DNA of 64,000 nucleotides from Herbinix sp. Lineage in GTDB: Bacteria; Bacillota; Clostridia; Lachnospirales; Lachnospiraceae. The DNA lies in the NCBI GenBank assembly GCA_029256105.1, contig JAQSYO010000008.1, positions 62,001-126,000 of the forward strand, written 5' to 3'. The position numbers and the translations under genes were made by a program. The notes beneath the pieces were generated by a model. That model was not told the origin of the DNA and did no database searches. It was given only the letters and a program-made list of their open reading frames with translations. Within the stretch, counting starts at the first letter, position 1. Every line of letters begins with the position of its first letter. Positions 51,415-60,045 of this stretch are shown in pieces.

Positions 51415-52605
51415 ATGCAAAAAAGATTATTTACATCAGAATCAGTAACAGAAGGACATCCGGACAAAATCTGCGATCAGATTTCAGACGCAGTTCTGGA
51501 TGCGTTATTAGAACAAGATCCGATGAGCAGGGTTGCTTGCGAGACTGCGATTACGACAGGATTGGTACTCGTAATGGGCGAGATTACGACCGAAGGATAT
51601 GTAGACATTCAAAAAATTGCACGTGATACAATTCGAGGGATCGGTTATGACCGCTCAGAGTATGGTTTTGATGCAAATACTTGTGGCGTTATTGTGGCTT
51701 TGGATGAGCAATCCAAAGATATCGCAATGGGCGTTGATAATGCACTTGAAGTGAAAGAACATACCACAGAAGACGAAGCAATGTCAGCTATTGGTGCTGG
51801 TGACCAAGGTATGATGTTTGGTTATGCAACCAATGAGACAGAAGAGTTTATGCCTTATCCCATCTCCTTGGCTCACAAATTAACAAAACAACTAACCAAG
51901 ATAAGAAAAGAAGGAACATTAAATTATCTTCGTCCAGACGGCAAATCCCAAGTCACAGTGGAGTATGATGAGAATGGTAATCCTATTCACTTGAATGCGG
52001 TTGTTTTATCTACACAACATGACGAGAATGTGACGATTGAGCAGCTTCGTAAAGATGTAAAGAAATTTGTACTTGATCCAATTCTGCCGCAGGAATTAGT
52101 AGATGAGAAAACCAAATTCTTTATCAACCCGACAGGACGCTTTGTAATTGGTGGGCCGAATGGTGACAGTGGATTAACCGGTAGAAAGATTATCGTTGAT
52201 ACCTACGGCGGTTATGCAAGACATGGCGGCGGTGCATTTTCCGGTAAGGACTGTACAAAAGTAGATCGTTCTGCTTCTTATGCAGCACGTTATGTAGCAA
52301 TCAATGTTGTTGCCGCAGGACTTGCGGATCGTTGTGAGATACAATTATCCTATGCAATCGGCGTTGCGGAACCAACCTCCATAATGATTGATACCTTTGG
52401 AACAGGGAAGCTGCTTGATGAGGAATTAGTAACGATCATTCGCAAGCATTTTGATCTACGCCCTGCCGGTATTATTAAAATGCTGGATTTAAGAAGGCCG
52501 ATCTATAAGAAAACAGCAGCTTATGGACATTTTGGTAGATTGGATCTGGATCTTCCTTGGGAGAAAACAGATAAAACAGAGGAATTAAAAGAATATTTAA
52601 AATAA
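51415..52605 (+). CDS. metK: S-adenosylmethionine synthetase
   Basis: The 396-residue protein has the MetK hallmarks: [33 protein letters not shown] (the flexible loop), [30 protein letters not shown] and YAIGVAEP. It makes SAM from ATP and methionine. The ggagg at 51403 gives a good start. The SAM riboswitch upstream closes a direct feedback loop, and a strong terminator follows. Confidence 0.97.
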   Translation: MQKRLFTSESVTEGHPDKICDQISDAVLDALLEQDPMSRVACETAITTGLVLVMGEITTEGYVDIQKIARDTIRGIGYDRSEYGFDANTCGVIVALDEQSKDIAMGVDNALEVKEHTTEDEAMSAIGAGDQGMMFGYATNETEEFMPYPISLAHKLTKQLTKIRKEGTLNYLRPDGKSQVTVEYDENGNPIHLNAVVLSTQHDENVTIEQLRKDVKKFVLDPILPQELVDEKTKFFINPTGRFVIGGPNGDSGLTGRKIIVDTYGGYARHGGGAFSGKDCTKVDRSASYAARYVAINVVAAGLADRCEIQLSYAIGVAEPTSIMIDTFGTGKLLDEELVTIIRKHFDLRPAGIIKMLDLRRPIYKKTAAYGHFGRLDLDLPWEKTDKTEELKEYLK

Positions 52606-52642
52606 GATGAAAAGAATGCGATAGTAGATAAAATTTACCATA

Positions 52643-52690
52643 AGTCCCCTTCGATTTTCCACATGGATACGATCGAAGGGGATTTTATTT
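52643..52690 (+). terminator. Terminator after metK
   Basis: TCCCCTTCGAT and ATCGAAGGGGA arms enclose a 16-base loop, followed by TTTTATTTG. Confidence 0.9.
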
Positions 52691-52814
52691 GCTTTTTTAT
52701 AGAACAGTTAATGAAAACTTTAGAAAGGTCATAGTTATTTTCTGTGCAAAGAGGATAATAACATGCTATACTTATTGTGGAAATTAAATTAATGGATGGA
52801 GTGGGTGAAATTAC

Positions 52815-54305
52815 TTGAAACTAAAGGATAGGCTGTTTACAGCATTTTTTATTATGATTGCTATGCCAATTATGTTGCTTTCCATTGCCGCAAGCACAAT
52901 TGTTAACTTTCAAATGAATTCCATTCAGGAATCCTATGATGTTGAAGCGGATACACTACAAGTATTAACGAATCCAATTCAAATATTAAATCGCCTTACC
53001 AGAGGGACATATAATGAAATCAAATTAGCTGCATTGAAGACTCCTCAAATGTTAGAGGATGAAACCTATATCAAAAAATGGAATGATGATCTACAGGACA
53101 AGTATTCCTTTATTATAGTCCGGAGGAATAATGATTTTGTTTATACCGGAAATGAGAAGAAATTGGATATTATATCGGATAACCTTCAAGAATTCGGGGT
53201 TTATAATACGAATGTTGATGGTGGAATATACATCGGTGGTAAAAATCCCTTTTTAGTTAAGGCGCAGGATTTTTATTTCTCCGATGGAGCGGAAGGTACC
53301 ATCTTTGTAATTACGGATTTGAACACTTTAGTTCCACAGATTAAGTCCGTGATAAAACAAAGCGTGATCTCCTTTTTAGTGATCCTTATGTTTACTGCCA
53401 TTATTTTAATGCTTTGGATTTATCGTAGCATCATTTTGCCGTTGAATGTCTTGAGAGTGGCCATGAATCAGATTAAGGATGGTGATTTGGATTATTCGGT
53501 GCAGTCTGAATCGGAGGATGAGATTGGTCAGATTTGTGATGATTTTGAGGAAATGAGAATCAGGCTGAAGGAATTAATTGATAGCAGACTTCAATATGAA
53601 GAAGATATTAAGGAACTGATCAGTAACATTTCTCATGATTTAAAGACACCGCTAACAGCGATCAAAGGCTATTCAGAGGGTCTGGTGGATGGGGTGGCTG
53701 ATACTCCGGAAAAGCAGGAGAAGTATTTAAGAACGATTATGACAAAGGCGAATGACATGTCCATTCTAGTGGATGAATTAGCGTTCTATACGAAAATTGA
53801 TTGTAATACGATACCGTATTCTTTTAAGGAAATCAATCTGCATGAGTATTTTGACGACTGCATTGAAGATTTGAGCTTAGACCTTGAGGTTAAGAATATA
53901 GATATTCTATATAATAATCAGATAGATTCCTCCGTTGAGGTGGTAGCAGATGCAGAACAGTTAAAGAGAGTAATAAATAATATAATGGGAAATGCGGTAA
54001 AATATCTGGATAAGAAGAAGGGTGTCATTCAAATTCGAATTCATGATATTGGTGCTTATGCACAAGTTGAGATTGAGGATAATGGAATTGGTATACCTAA
54101 GGCTGATATTCCCTTCGTTTTTGATCGCTTTTACCGGGCGGATGCCTCTAGAAATTCGAAAAAAGGTGGAAGTGGCTTAGGGCTAGCAATATCAAAGAAG
54201 ATAATTGAGGACCATGCAGGAAAGATATGGGCGGAAAGTGAATTAGGTGAAGGAACTACAATTATCTTTACGATAAAGAAAAACGTTAAGATGAAAAATA
54301 AGTAA
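52815..54305 (+). CDS. Membrane sensor histidine kinase
   Basis: The 496-residue protein has TM1 (about 8-31), an extracellular sensor of about 150 residues, TM2 (about 182-203), HAMP (204-256), a HisKA helix with phospho-acceptor His274 in SNISHDLKTPLTAIKGYSEG, and an ATPase with N, G1 (EDNGIGIPK), F (FDRFYRAD) and G2 (GGSGLGLAIS) boxes. It starts with TTG. The cognate OmpR-type regulator follows 34 bases later. The signal is unknown. Confidence 0.92.
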   Translation: MKLKDRLFTAFFIMIAMPIMLLSIAASTIVNFQMNSIQESYDVEADTLQVLTNPIQILNRLTRGTYNEIKLAALKTPQMLEDETYIKKWNDDLQDKYSFIIVRRNNDFVYTGNEKKLDIISDNLQEFGVYNTNVDGGIYIGGKNPFLVKAQDFYFSDGAEGTIFVITDLNTLVPQIKSVIKQSVISFLVILMFTAIILMLWIYRSIILPLNVLRVAMNQIKDGDLDYSVQSESEDEIGQICDDFEEMRIRLKELIDSRLQYEEDIKELISNISHDLKTPLTAIKGYSEGLVDGVADTPEKQEKYLRTIMTKANDMSILVDELAFYTKIDCNTIPYSFKEINLHEYFDDCIEDLSLDLEVKNIDILYNNQIDSSVEVVADAEQLKRVINNIMGNAVKYLDKKKGVIQIRIHDIGAYAQVEIEDNGIGIPKADIPFVFDRFYRADASRNSKKGGSGLGLAISKKIIEDHAGKIWAESELGEGTTIIFTIKKNVKMKNK

Positions 54306-54339
54306 AACTTTACTAGATAAAGAGAGGAGTTTTATCATA

Positions 54340-55029
54340 ATGAGTAGATTATTGATTATTGAAGATGAAGTAGCAATTGCAGAATTAGAAAAAGATTATC
54401 TTGAGTTAAGCGGTTTCGTGGTGGATGTAGAAACTGCTGGCGATGTCGGAGCAAGGCGGGCATTAAATGAGGATTTTGAGTTAGTCATACTAGACCTGAT
54501 GCTACCTGGGATGGATGGTTTTGAGATTTGTAAAAAGATCCGCGAGGTTAAAAATATTCCCATTATTATGGTATCTGCCAAAAAGGATGATATTGATAAA
54601 ATTCGTGGATTGGGACTTGGTGCAGATGATTATATGACAAAGCCCTTCAGCCCAAGTGAGCTAGTTGCCCGAGTAAAGGCACATCTTGCCAGATATGATC
54701 GACTTATTGGTTCCGGTGTGAAGGAAAATGAAATGATTGAAATTCGAGGTCTAAAGATTGATAAAACGGCCAGAAGAGTATTCCTTAATGGAGAAGAAAA
54801 GATATTTACAACGAAGGAATTTGATCTTTTAACCTTTCTTGCAGAAAATCCAAATCACGTATATACGAAGGACGAGCTTTTCCGCGAAATTTGGGATATG
54901 GAATCAGTGGGCGATATAGCTACCGTAACCGTTCATATCAAGAAAATCCGAGAGAAGATAGAGTATAATACCTCGAAGCCGCAATATATTGAAACCATCT
55001 GGGGTGTAGGATATCGTTTTAAGGTGTAA
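54340..55029 (+). CDS. OmpR-family response regulator
   Basis: The 229-residue protein has a receiver domain with acidic pair EDE (8-10), Asp52 in LVILDLMLPGMDG, and Lys in YMTKPFSPSEL, then an OmpR winged helix (about 130-229, FTTKEFDLLTFLAENPNHVYTKDELF...VTVHIKKIREKIE). It partners the kinase just upstream. Confidence 0.94.
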   Translation: MSRLLIIEDEVAIAELEKDYLELSGFVVDVETAGDVGARRALNEDFELVILDLMLPGMDGFEICKKIREVKNIPIIMVSAKKDDIDKIRGLGLGADDYMTKPFSPSELVARVKAHLARYDRLIGSGVKENEMIEIRGLKIDKTARRVFLNGEEKIFTTKEFDLLTFLAENPNHVYTKDELFREIWDMESVGDIATVTVHIKKIREKIEYNTSKPQYIETIWGVGYRFKV

Positions 55030-55074
55030 AGAATATAATTATAGCATAGATTTATTATATATGAGGTGGATGAA

Positions 55075-55383
55075 ATGGACATGAGATATAATCAAATGGC
55101 ATTGAGACTAAAGGCGCTTTCTGATCCTAACCGACTTGTAATCTTGGATTATCTAGCGGATGGAGAACAATGTGCGTGTAAAGTTTTAGAACAATTAAGG
55201 GTATCCCAGCCGACTTTGTCCCATCATATGAGGATACTTTGTGAAACTGATTTAATACACTGTCGCAGAGAGGGGAAATGGATTTATTATTCCTTGAACT
55301 CTGAAAAATTTCTAGAAATAAAAGAATTCATGGAAAAGTTTAGTACAGGTAAGAGCCAAGTAAAAACAGTAAACTGCTGTTAA
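55075..55383 (+). CDS. ArsR/SmtB-type transcription regulator
   Basis: The 102-residue protein has the winged HTH of the ArsR group (LRLKALSDPNRLVILDYLADGEQCACKVLEQLRVSQPTLSHHM...GKWIYYSLN). The CxC in helix alpha-3 (CACKV) is the place where ArsR and CadC carry arsenic- or cadmium-sensing Cys, and two more Cys end the protein (NCC). No arsenic or metal resistance gene lies next to it, so the target is unclear. The frame opens at GTG 55066; ATG 55075 has gaggtgg before it. Confidence 0.88.
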   Translation: MDMRYNQMALRLKALSDPNRLVILDYLADGEQCACKVLEQLRVSQPTLSHHMRILCETDLIHCRREGKWIYYSLNSEKFLEIKEFMEKFSTGKSQVKTVNCC

Positions 55384-55442
55384 TCAGATTGATAAAAGGT
55401 GGGGGAGCCCCATATACTCAAGAGATTCAAAAACCAACCTTA

Positions 55443-55471
55443 TTGACAATTAATTAACAATATGCTAAAAT
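55443..55471 (+). promoter_or_regulatory. Strong promoter of the TM1266-ABC operon
   Basis: TTGACA (55443-55448) and an extended TGC-TAAAAT (-10 at 55466-55471) are 17 bases apart. The start near 55478 sets the 5' end of the structured leader. Confidence 0.8.
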
Positions 55472-55477
55472 TATCCT

Positions 55478-55620
55478 AGCCAATTCAAAAGGATCTCTGA
55501 TGGAAAGGCATAGGTTTCAATATGAATGCTACCGTTCTGAAAGCAGGGTATCCAAAGCGTAAGACGGTTGAATAATCGATAACTCATATTCCCTATGTCG
55601 AAATGGCATAGGGTTTTTTT
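55478..55620 (+). promoter_or_regulatory. Structured leader, riboswitch-like, class not recognised
   Basis: The leader ends in a perfect terminator (55591-55620). An upstream GGCATAGG (55507-55514) is identical to the terminator's 3' arm (55605-55612) and can pair with its 5' arm instead, giving an antiterminator. Between lies a folded core: TGCT/AGCA hairpin (55527-55530, 55542-55545) whose loop ACCGT (55531-55535) can pair with ACGGT (55564-55568) as a pseudoknot, and GGAT/ATCC arms. It does not match the TPP, SAM, FMN, cobalamin, T-box, purine, c-di-GMP or guanidine-I patterns that I know. The ligand, if any, is unknown. Confidence 0.65.
55591..55620 (+). terminator. Attenuator terminator of the TM1266-ABC leader
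   Basis: CCCTATGTC pairs with GGCATAGGG (9 bp, one T-G pair) over a 5-base loop, followed by seven T. Confidence 0.93.
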
Positions 55621-55672
55621 ATATGTAAAGAATGATAAATGGAGGGAAAGCCCTCTCAAAAGGAGTAATGGG

Positions 55673-55918
55673 ATGGAAACTAGGATTGCATTAATTGGTA
55701 TTATCGTAGAGGATGTCGATGCTGTAGAGAGATTAAACGGATTGCTTCATGATTATGGGCAATACATCATAGGCAGAATGGGAATTCCCTACAGAGAAAA
55801 GAATATCAATATTATCAGTGTGGTAGTAAATGCAGAAGCGGATATTATCAGTACCTTGGCAGGAAAACTCGGCATGATTAAAGGTGTTAATGTAAAAACG
55901 ATTTATTCAAAAAAGTAA
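55673..55918 (+). CDS. TM1266-type putative iron-only hydrogenase regulator
   Basis: The 81-residue protein METRIALIGIIVEDVDAVE...IIGRMGIPYREKNINIISVVV...LAGKLGMIKGVNVKTIYSK is a clear match to the TM1266 family, an ACT-like ferredoxin-fold protein named after its frequent place beside [FeFe]-hydrogenase maturation genes. Its real role is unproved; a small-molecule sensor is likely from the fold. The frame opens inside the terminator (55595); aggag at 55661 and the family start give ATG 55673. It heads the ABC operon. Confidence 0.88.
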   Translation: METRIALIGIIVEDVDAVERLNGLLHDYGQYIIGRMGIPYREKNINIISVVVNAEADIISTLAGKLGMIKGVNVKTIYSKK

Positions 55919-56033
55919 ATAGATTAAATAGTTACATGAATTTATGGGAACTACGAGAAGCGAAGGATGGTCTTGAATAGAGCAGCCTGGTGAATCTTAA
56001 TAAGTAAGGATAATAAGGAATGGAGGTATTCAT

Positions 56034-57146
56034 ATGAAAAAGTTAAAAGCAATATTATTATTTGTGTTATGTATGGTAATGCTGTCGGCCTGCTCAAAGG
56101 ATAGTAAGGACCAAGCGCCAGAGATGCTCACCGATACGGAAGCGGCATTAACACAACAACCCACAGTAATACCGGAAGTTACAGGGGGTACAGATACAAA
56201 AGATGTTACGAAAGTAGATGCAAACGCTGAGGAAGAGACTGCAACAAAGGAAAAAACGGATATCAAGATTGCGGCTCTAAAGGGACCAACAGCAATCGGT
56301 ATGGTAAAAGTTATGGACGATGCAGAAGCGGGTGCAACTGCAAATAATTATAACTTTACGATTGCTGGTGCAGCGGATGAAATCAGCACAGGATTGATAA
56401 AGGGTGATTTTGATGTTGCTGCAATACCTTGTAATCTCGCTTCCGTATTATACAATAAAACGGAAGGTAAGATTAAAATGGCAGGTATTAATACCTTGGG
56501 AGTACTTTATATCGTAGAAACCGGAGATACCATTAAAACGGTTGAGGATTTAAAGGGTAAGACGATTTATTCAACAGGTCTTGGAACAACACCACAGTTT
56601 ACTCTAAATTACTTGCTGACCGCATATGGAATTGATCCGGAAAAGGATGTTACCATTGAATATAAGACGGAAGCAACTGAGGTGGCAGCAATGCTTAGCA
56701 AGTCTACGGATGCAATTGCTATGCTTCCTCAACCATATGTAACAACCGTAATGATGAGTAATGATAAGGTACATATCGCTCTAAATGTTGCAGAAGAGTG
56801 GGAGACAGTAAGTACGGATGGAAGTTCAGTTGTAACAGGTGTTGTAGTAGTAAGAAGTGAGTTTTTGGAAAATAACAAAGAAGCATTTGATGCTTTCATG
56901 ACGGAGTACACTGCTTCTGCTGAATTTGTAAATGAGAACATAGAGGAAGCTTCTGCCTTGGTAGAGAAGTTCGATATCTTTAAAGCGGCACCAATCAAGA
57001 AGGCAATTCCTTTATGTAATATCACATTAATACAAGGGGATGAAATGAAGGAGAAGGTAAGCGGTTATTTAGCAGCCTTATACAATCAAAATCCCAAATC
57101 CGTGGGTGGAAAGCTTCCGTCAGATGAGTTTTATTATATGCAATAA
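56034..57146 (+). CDS. NMT1/TauA-type ABC substrate-binding lipoprotein
   Basis: The 370-residue protein has a lipoprotein signal with lipobox LSAC (Cys20), a Thr/Glu/Asp-rich linker to about 75, and a periplasmic-binding domain of the NMT1/TauA class: IAALKGPTAIGMVKVMDDA, IKGDFDVAAIPCNLASVLYN, LKGKTIYSTGLGTTPQFTLNYLL, IAMLPQPYVTTVM. Ligands of this class include thiamin precursors, taurine, nitrate and aliphatic sulfonates, so no specific one can be named. A permease and ATPase follow. Confidence 0.9.
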   Translation: MKKLKAILLFVLCMVMLSACSKDSKDQAPEMLTDTEAALTQQPTVIPEVTGGTDTKDVTKVDANAEEETATKEKTDIKIAALKGPTAIGMVKVMDDAEAGATANNYNFTIAGAADEISTGLIKGDFDVAAIPCNLASVLYNKTEGKIKMAGINTLGVLYIVETGDTIKTVEDLKGKTIYSTGLGTTPQFTLNYLLTAYGIDPEKDVTIEYKTEATEVAAMLSKSTDAIAMLPQPYVTTVMMSNDKVHIALNVAEEWETVSTDGSSVVTGVVVVRSEFLENNKEAFDAFMTEYTASAEFVNENIEEASALVEKFDIFKAAPIKKAIPLCNITLIQGDEMKEKVSGYLAALYNQNPKSVGGKLPSDEFYYMQ

Positions 57147-57250
57147 AAGTATCATAAAAATAATGTGTCGAGTGTCATCTGATTTACAATGTGATATAAA
57201 ATATTTTTGTATACAGAAGGTTAATCGAAGTAGAGAGGAGTTACAGGCAT

Positions 57251-58045
57251 ATGAAAAGAGCAATAGCAACAAAAAAAGATAAAAAGCACTATGGCTTAAA
57301 AATAGTTGCGATATGCTTTTGGCTCCTTCTATGGGAACTGTTAAGCAAAATGGTTGGCTTTGAGATCTTATTGCCCGCTCCGATTGCTGTGTTTGATACC
57401 TTAATAAAGCTTAGTGGTAGTATTGAATTTTGGCAAAGCATACTGTTTTCATCATTACGTATCGTATTAGGCTTTGTACTGGCATTATCCGTTGGAACAG
57501 TACTTGCCATAGGGTCTTATCAAAGCATATTAATAAGAGAGCTGATAGCGCCACTAATGAAGTTAATTAAAGCCATGCCGGTAGCGTCCTTTATCATACT
57601 TGCTATTCTCTGGATAGATATAAGGAACTTATCAGTTTTAATTGCATTTATGATGGTGTTACCAATGATTTATGCAAATGTTCTCCAAGGTCTGAAGGTT
57701 ACCGATGAAAAATTATTGCAGATGGCTGAAGTGTTTCATCTAAGCCTATTCAAAAAAATAATAGCAATTTATATACCATCGGTAAAACCATTTTTTATCT
57801 CGGCGGTTTCAGTCGGACTCGGTTTTTGCTGGAAAGCAGGCATAGCGGCAGAGGTAATAGGCCAACCCGCCGGCTCTATTGGACGGCAACTTTACGAAGC
57901 AAAGATAAACTTAATAACGAAGGAGCTCTTTGCATGGACGATTGTAATTGTTGTTATCAGCGTGCTGTTTGAACGACTGGTTATGTTGTTAATCCAACCC
58001 CGGCGACGAGAAGTAGTCAATCAAATAATAGAATCCAAAGGATAA
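57251..58045 (+). CDS. ABC permease, TauC/SsuC-type
   Basis: The 264-residue protein has six membrane segments and a BPD_transp_1 core: ISLLWELLSKMVGFEILLPAPIAV-like start, SLRIVLGFVLALSVGTVLAI, the coupling EAA loop LLQMAEVFHLSLFKKIIAIYIPSVKPF and GFCWKAGIAAEVIGQP. This is the type that goes with NMT1/TauA binding proteins. A gagaggag site is ahead of the ATG. Confidence 0.9.
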   Translation: MKRAIATKKDKKHYGLKIVAICFWLLLWELLSKMVGFEILLPAPIAVFDTLIKLSGSIEFWQSILFSSLRIVLGFVLALSVGTVLAIGSYQSILIRELIAPLMKLIKAMPVASFIILAILWIDIRNLSVLIAFMMVLPMIYANVLQGLKVTDEKLLQMAEVFHLSLFKKIIAIYIPSVKPFFISAVSVGLGFCWKAGIAAEVIGQPAGSIGRQLYEAKINLITKELFAWTIVIVVISVLFERLVMLLIQPRRREVVNQIIESKG

Positions 58046-58149
58046 TATAATTTAAAATTAATAAACAATAAAAGAATCCCTAAAAGATTACCAATTATAG
58101 AATTCAAAGAATATTGAATAAGAATAGAATCCAAAGAAAGGAGGCACTT

Positions 58150-58722
58150 ATGGATATCCAATTCGCTCATTTATCAAAAAAGTTTAATAATAAAGTACTT
58201 TTTACAGATTTGAATATGGTCTTTATAGAAGGGCAGATAAACTGCATTATGGGTGCCTCAGGAATTGGAAAAACGACTATCATAAACATTTTGATGGGTT
58301 TGGTGAAACCAGACACCGGTAAAATTCTGGGTATACAAGGAAAACGAATTGCATGTGTATTTCAAGAGGATCGATTAATTGAGCACTGGGATGCTGTTAA
58401 AAATGTCAGACTGGTTTGTGATAAAATGGTATCAACAGAGGTAATAAAACAAGATTTAATTGAAGTGGGACTTATGGAAGACAGAAACAAGCCTGTTAAA
58501 AACTATAGTGGCGGTATGAGGCGTAGAGTTGCGATTGTTCGGGCTATGCTGGCAAAAAGTGATATTGTTATACTTGATGAACCATTTAAAGGTTTTGATG
58601 AAACCCTAAAATTTCAGGTAATCAATTATGTAAAGCAAAGAGCCAAAGGTAAAACAATTATTGTAGTAACGCATGAAAAAGAAGAAGTACAAACGCTGGA
58701 AGCCAATTTAATAACCTTATAA
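58150..58722 (+). CDS. ABC ATP-binding protein of the NMT1-type importer
   Basis: The 190-residue protein has Walker A MGASGIGKTT, Q-loop VFQEDRLIEHWDAVKNV, signature YSGGMRRRVAIVRAML, Walker B IVILDEPFKG and switch His in VVTHEKEE. At 190 residues it is about 50-60 shorter than usual TauB/SsuB: the sequence ends shortly after the switch region. The frame opens at 58114, but aaggagg (58137-58143) and the family start give ATG 58150. Last gene of the operon. Confidence 0.9.
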   Translation: MDIQFAHLSKKFNNKVLFTDLNMVFIEGQINCIMGASGIGKTTIINILMGLVKPDTGKILGIQGKRIACVFQEDRLIEHWDAVKNVRLVCDKMVSTEVIKQDLIEVGLMEDRNKPVKNYSGGMRRRVAIVRAMLAKSDIVILDEPFKGFDETLKFQVINYVKQRAKGKTIIVVTHEKEEVQTLEANLITL

Positions 58723-59071
58723 TTAAGGGTAAATACATCAGAGAATTTGATGTTTTGATTGTGGTCGTCAGAATTAAATAATGGAACCCATATCTAAGCG
58801 CAATAATAAAATTCCTTGATGTATTTATCTTTATTAATTCCTATAATGCTTCTAAAAGAAGAGGTTCTAAAGGTGACACAAACAATGAATTCTTAAAGGT
58901 TGTAATTTTCATGAGTATCGGCTATAATACTGTATTAATAATATTAAAATGATTTCTAGGGATATAGAATTTATTATAATGAATTGTAAATGAGTTTTTC
59001 GACAAGAAGCATTAGATAAATGATTATTTAAATAAATTATGTATATGATAAGGAAAGAGTGAGGTAAATTC
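58723..59071. other. Intergenic region before the kinase gene
   Basis: No gene is supported in these 349 bases. An 11-bp inverted repeat TAAATACATCA (58730-58740) and TGATGTATTTA (58817-58827), followed by TCTTTATT, could end the ABC operon with a large loop. Otherwise AT-rich sequence. Confidence 0.5.
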
Positions 59072-59875
59072 ATGCATATTACGATTACTGGTAATCTGGG
59101 AAGTGGCAAATCAACCGTATGCAAGCTGTTAAATGAAAAATATCAGTTTGAAATATATTCAACAGGCAAGGTTCAAAGAGAGTTGGCAAGGCAGATGAAT
59201 ATGACAACGTTAGAATTAAACCAGCTTATGTGCAGCGATCGCAAATACGATAAAATGATTGATGACGAAACAGCTAGAATATCCCGAGAGAATAAGACGA
59301 AGGATATTATTTTTGATTCCCGATTGGCTTGGCATTTTGTTGAGCATTCTTTTAAAGTATTCGTCTCTGTAAGTCTGGAAGTGGCAGCAGAACGTGTAAT
59401 GAATGATCAAAGGGGAGCCGAGGAGAAGTATTCCACTCTAGAGGAAGCCAAAATGCTTCTTGCAGAACGAGCTGCAACGGAAAGAGTTCGATATAAGGAT
59501 ATTTATAATTTAAATTATATGGATTTTTATAATTATAATTTGATAATCGATAGCACCTACAGTTCACCGGATAAAATAGCGGAAATCATTTTAAAAGAGG
59601 CAAAGGAATATGAACAAAAGCAGGAGCATACGGAGGTAACAAAAATGCTGGTTTCTCCGAAACGCTTAATAAATGAAGTCGAAATTACGGAAGAGGATAA
59701 AAAAAGACTTCAGCCCTTGACGAAGGATTATCAAATGAATATGTATACCATTGATACAGTGGTTAAGGTCAAAAAAGTGGAAGACGACTATATTGTGTTA
59801 GATGGAGCTGATCAAGTAAAAGCTGCATTCCTTGCAAATGTTGCCTACGTGCCGATTGATGTAATTAAAGAGTAA
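59072..59875 (+). CDS. Cytidylate-kinase-like P-loop protein with ParB-like C-terminus
   Basis: Residues 1-180 of 267 are a P-loop nucleotide kinase of the CMP-kinase-like (AAA_33/Cytidylate_kin2) type: ITITGNLGSGKSTV at the start, YSTGKVQRELARQ, and the LID-type EEKYSTLEEAKMLLAERAATERVRYKDIY. Residues 190-267 look like a ParB/sulfiredoxin-type fold: VSPKRLI start, DDYIVLDGADQVKAAFLANVAYVPIDVI, where DGADQVKAA takes the place of the DGHhR motif of ParB. The kinase substrate is probably a cytidine or deoxynucleotide; the tail may bind nucleotide. The start is clear (agagtgag site). Confidence 0.8.
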   Translation: MHITITGNLGSGKSTVCKLLNEKYQFEIYSTGKVQRELARQMNMTTLELNQLMCSDRKYDKMIDDETARISRENKTKDIIFDSRLAWHFVEHSFKVFVSVSLEVAAERVMNDQRGAEEKYSTLEEAKMLLAERAATERVRYKDIYNLNYMDFYNYNLIIDSTYSSPDKIAEIILKEAKEYEQKQEHTEVTKMLVSPKRLINEVEITEEDKKRLQPLTKDYQMNMYTIDTVVKVKKVEDDYIVLDGADQVKAAFLANVAYVPIDVIKE

Positions 59876-59984
59876 TTAACCAGAAAATTTCCATAGATAA
59901 TAATGCATAATTTGATAATATTAGCTTTTTAATTACAAAATATCCCCAAGGATATATATCATAGTTTGACAAATAATAAGGATA

Positions 59985-60015
59985 AGAGAATTCATATAAA
60001 ATGAATTCTCTTTTT
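59985..60015 (+). terminator. Terminator after the kinase gene
   Basis: An 11-bp stem (AGAGAATTCAT and complement) with a 5-base loop is followed by TTTTTG. The first ATG of the next open frame (60001) lies inside it, which argues for a later start of that gene. Confidence 0.88.
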
Positions 60016-60045
60016 GATTCAAATAGAATGGGGGTGAATAATGGC

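Noticed and set aside
55478..55590. TPP riboswitch, suggested by the NMT1-type binding protein downstream
   Set aside because: The CTGAGA and ACCTGATCTGG-type blocks of the thi-box are missing.
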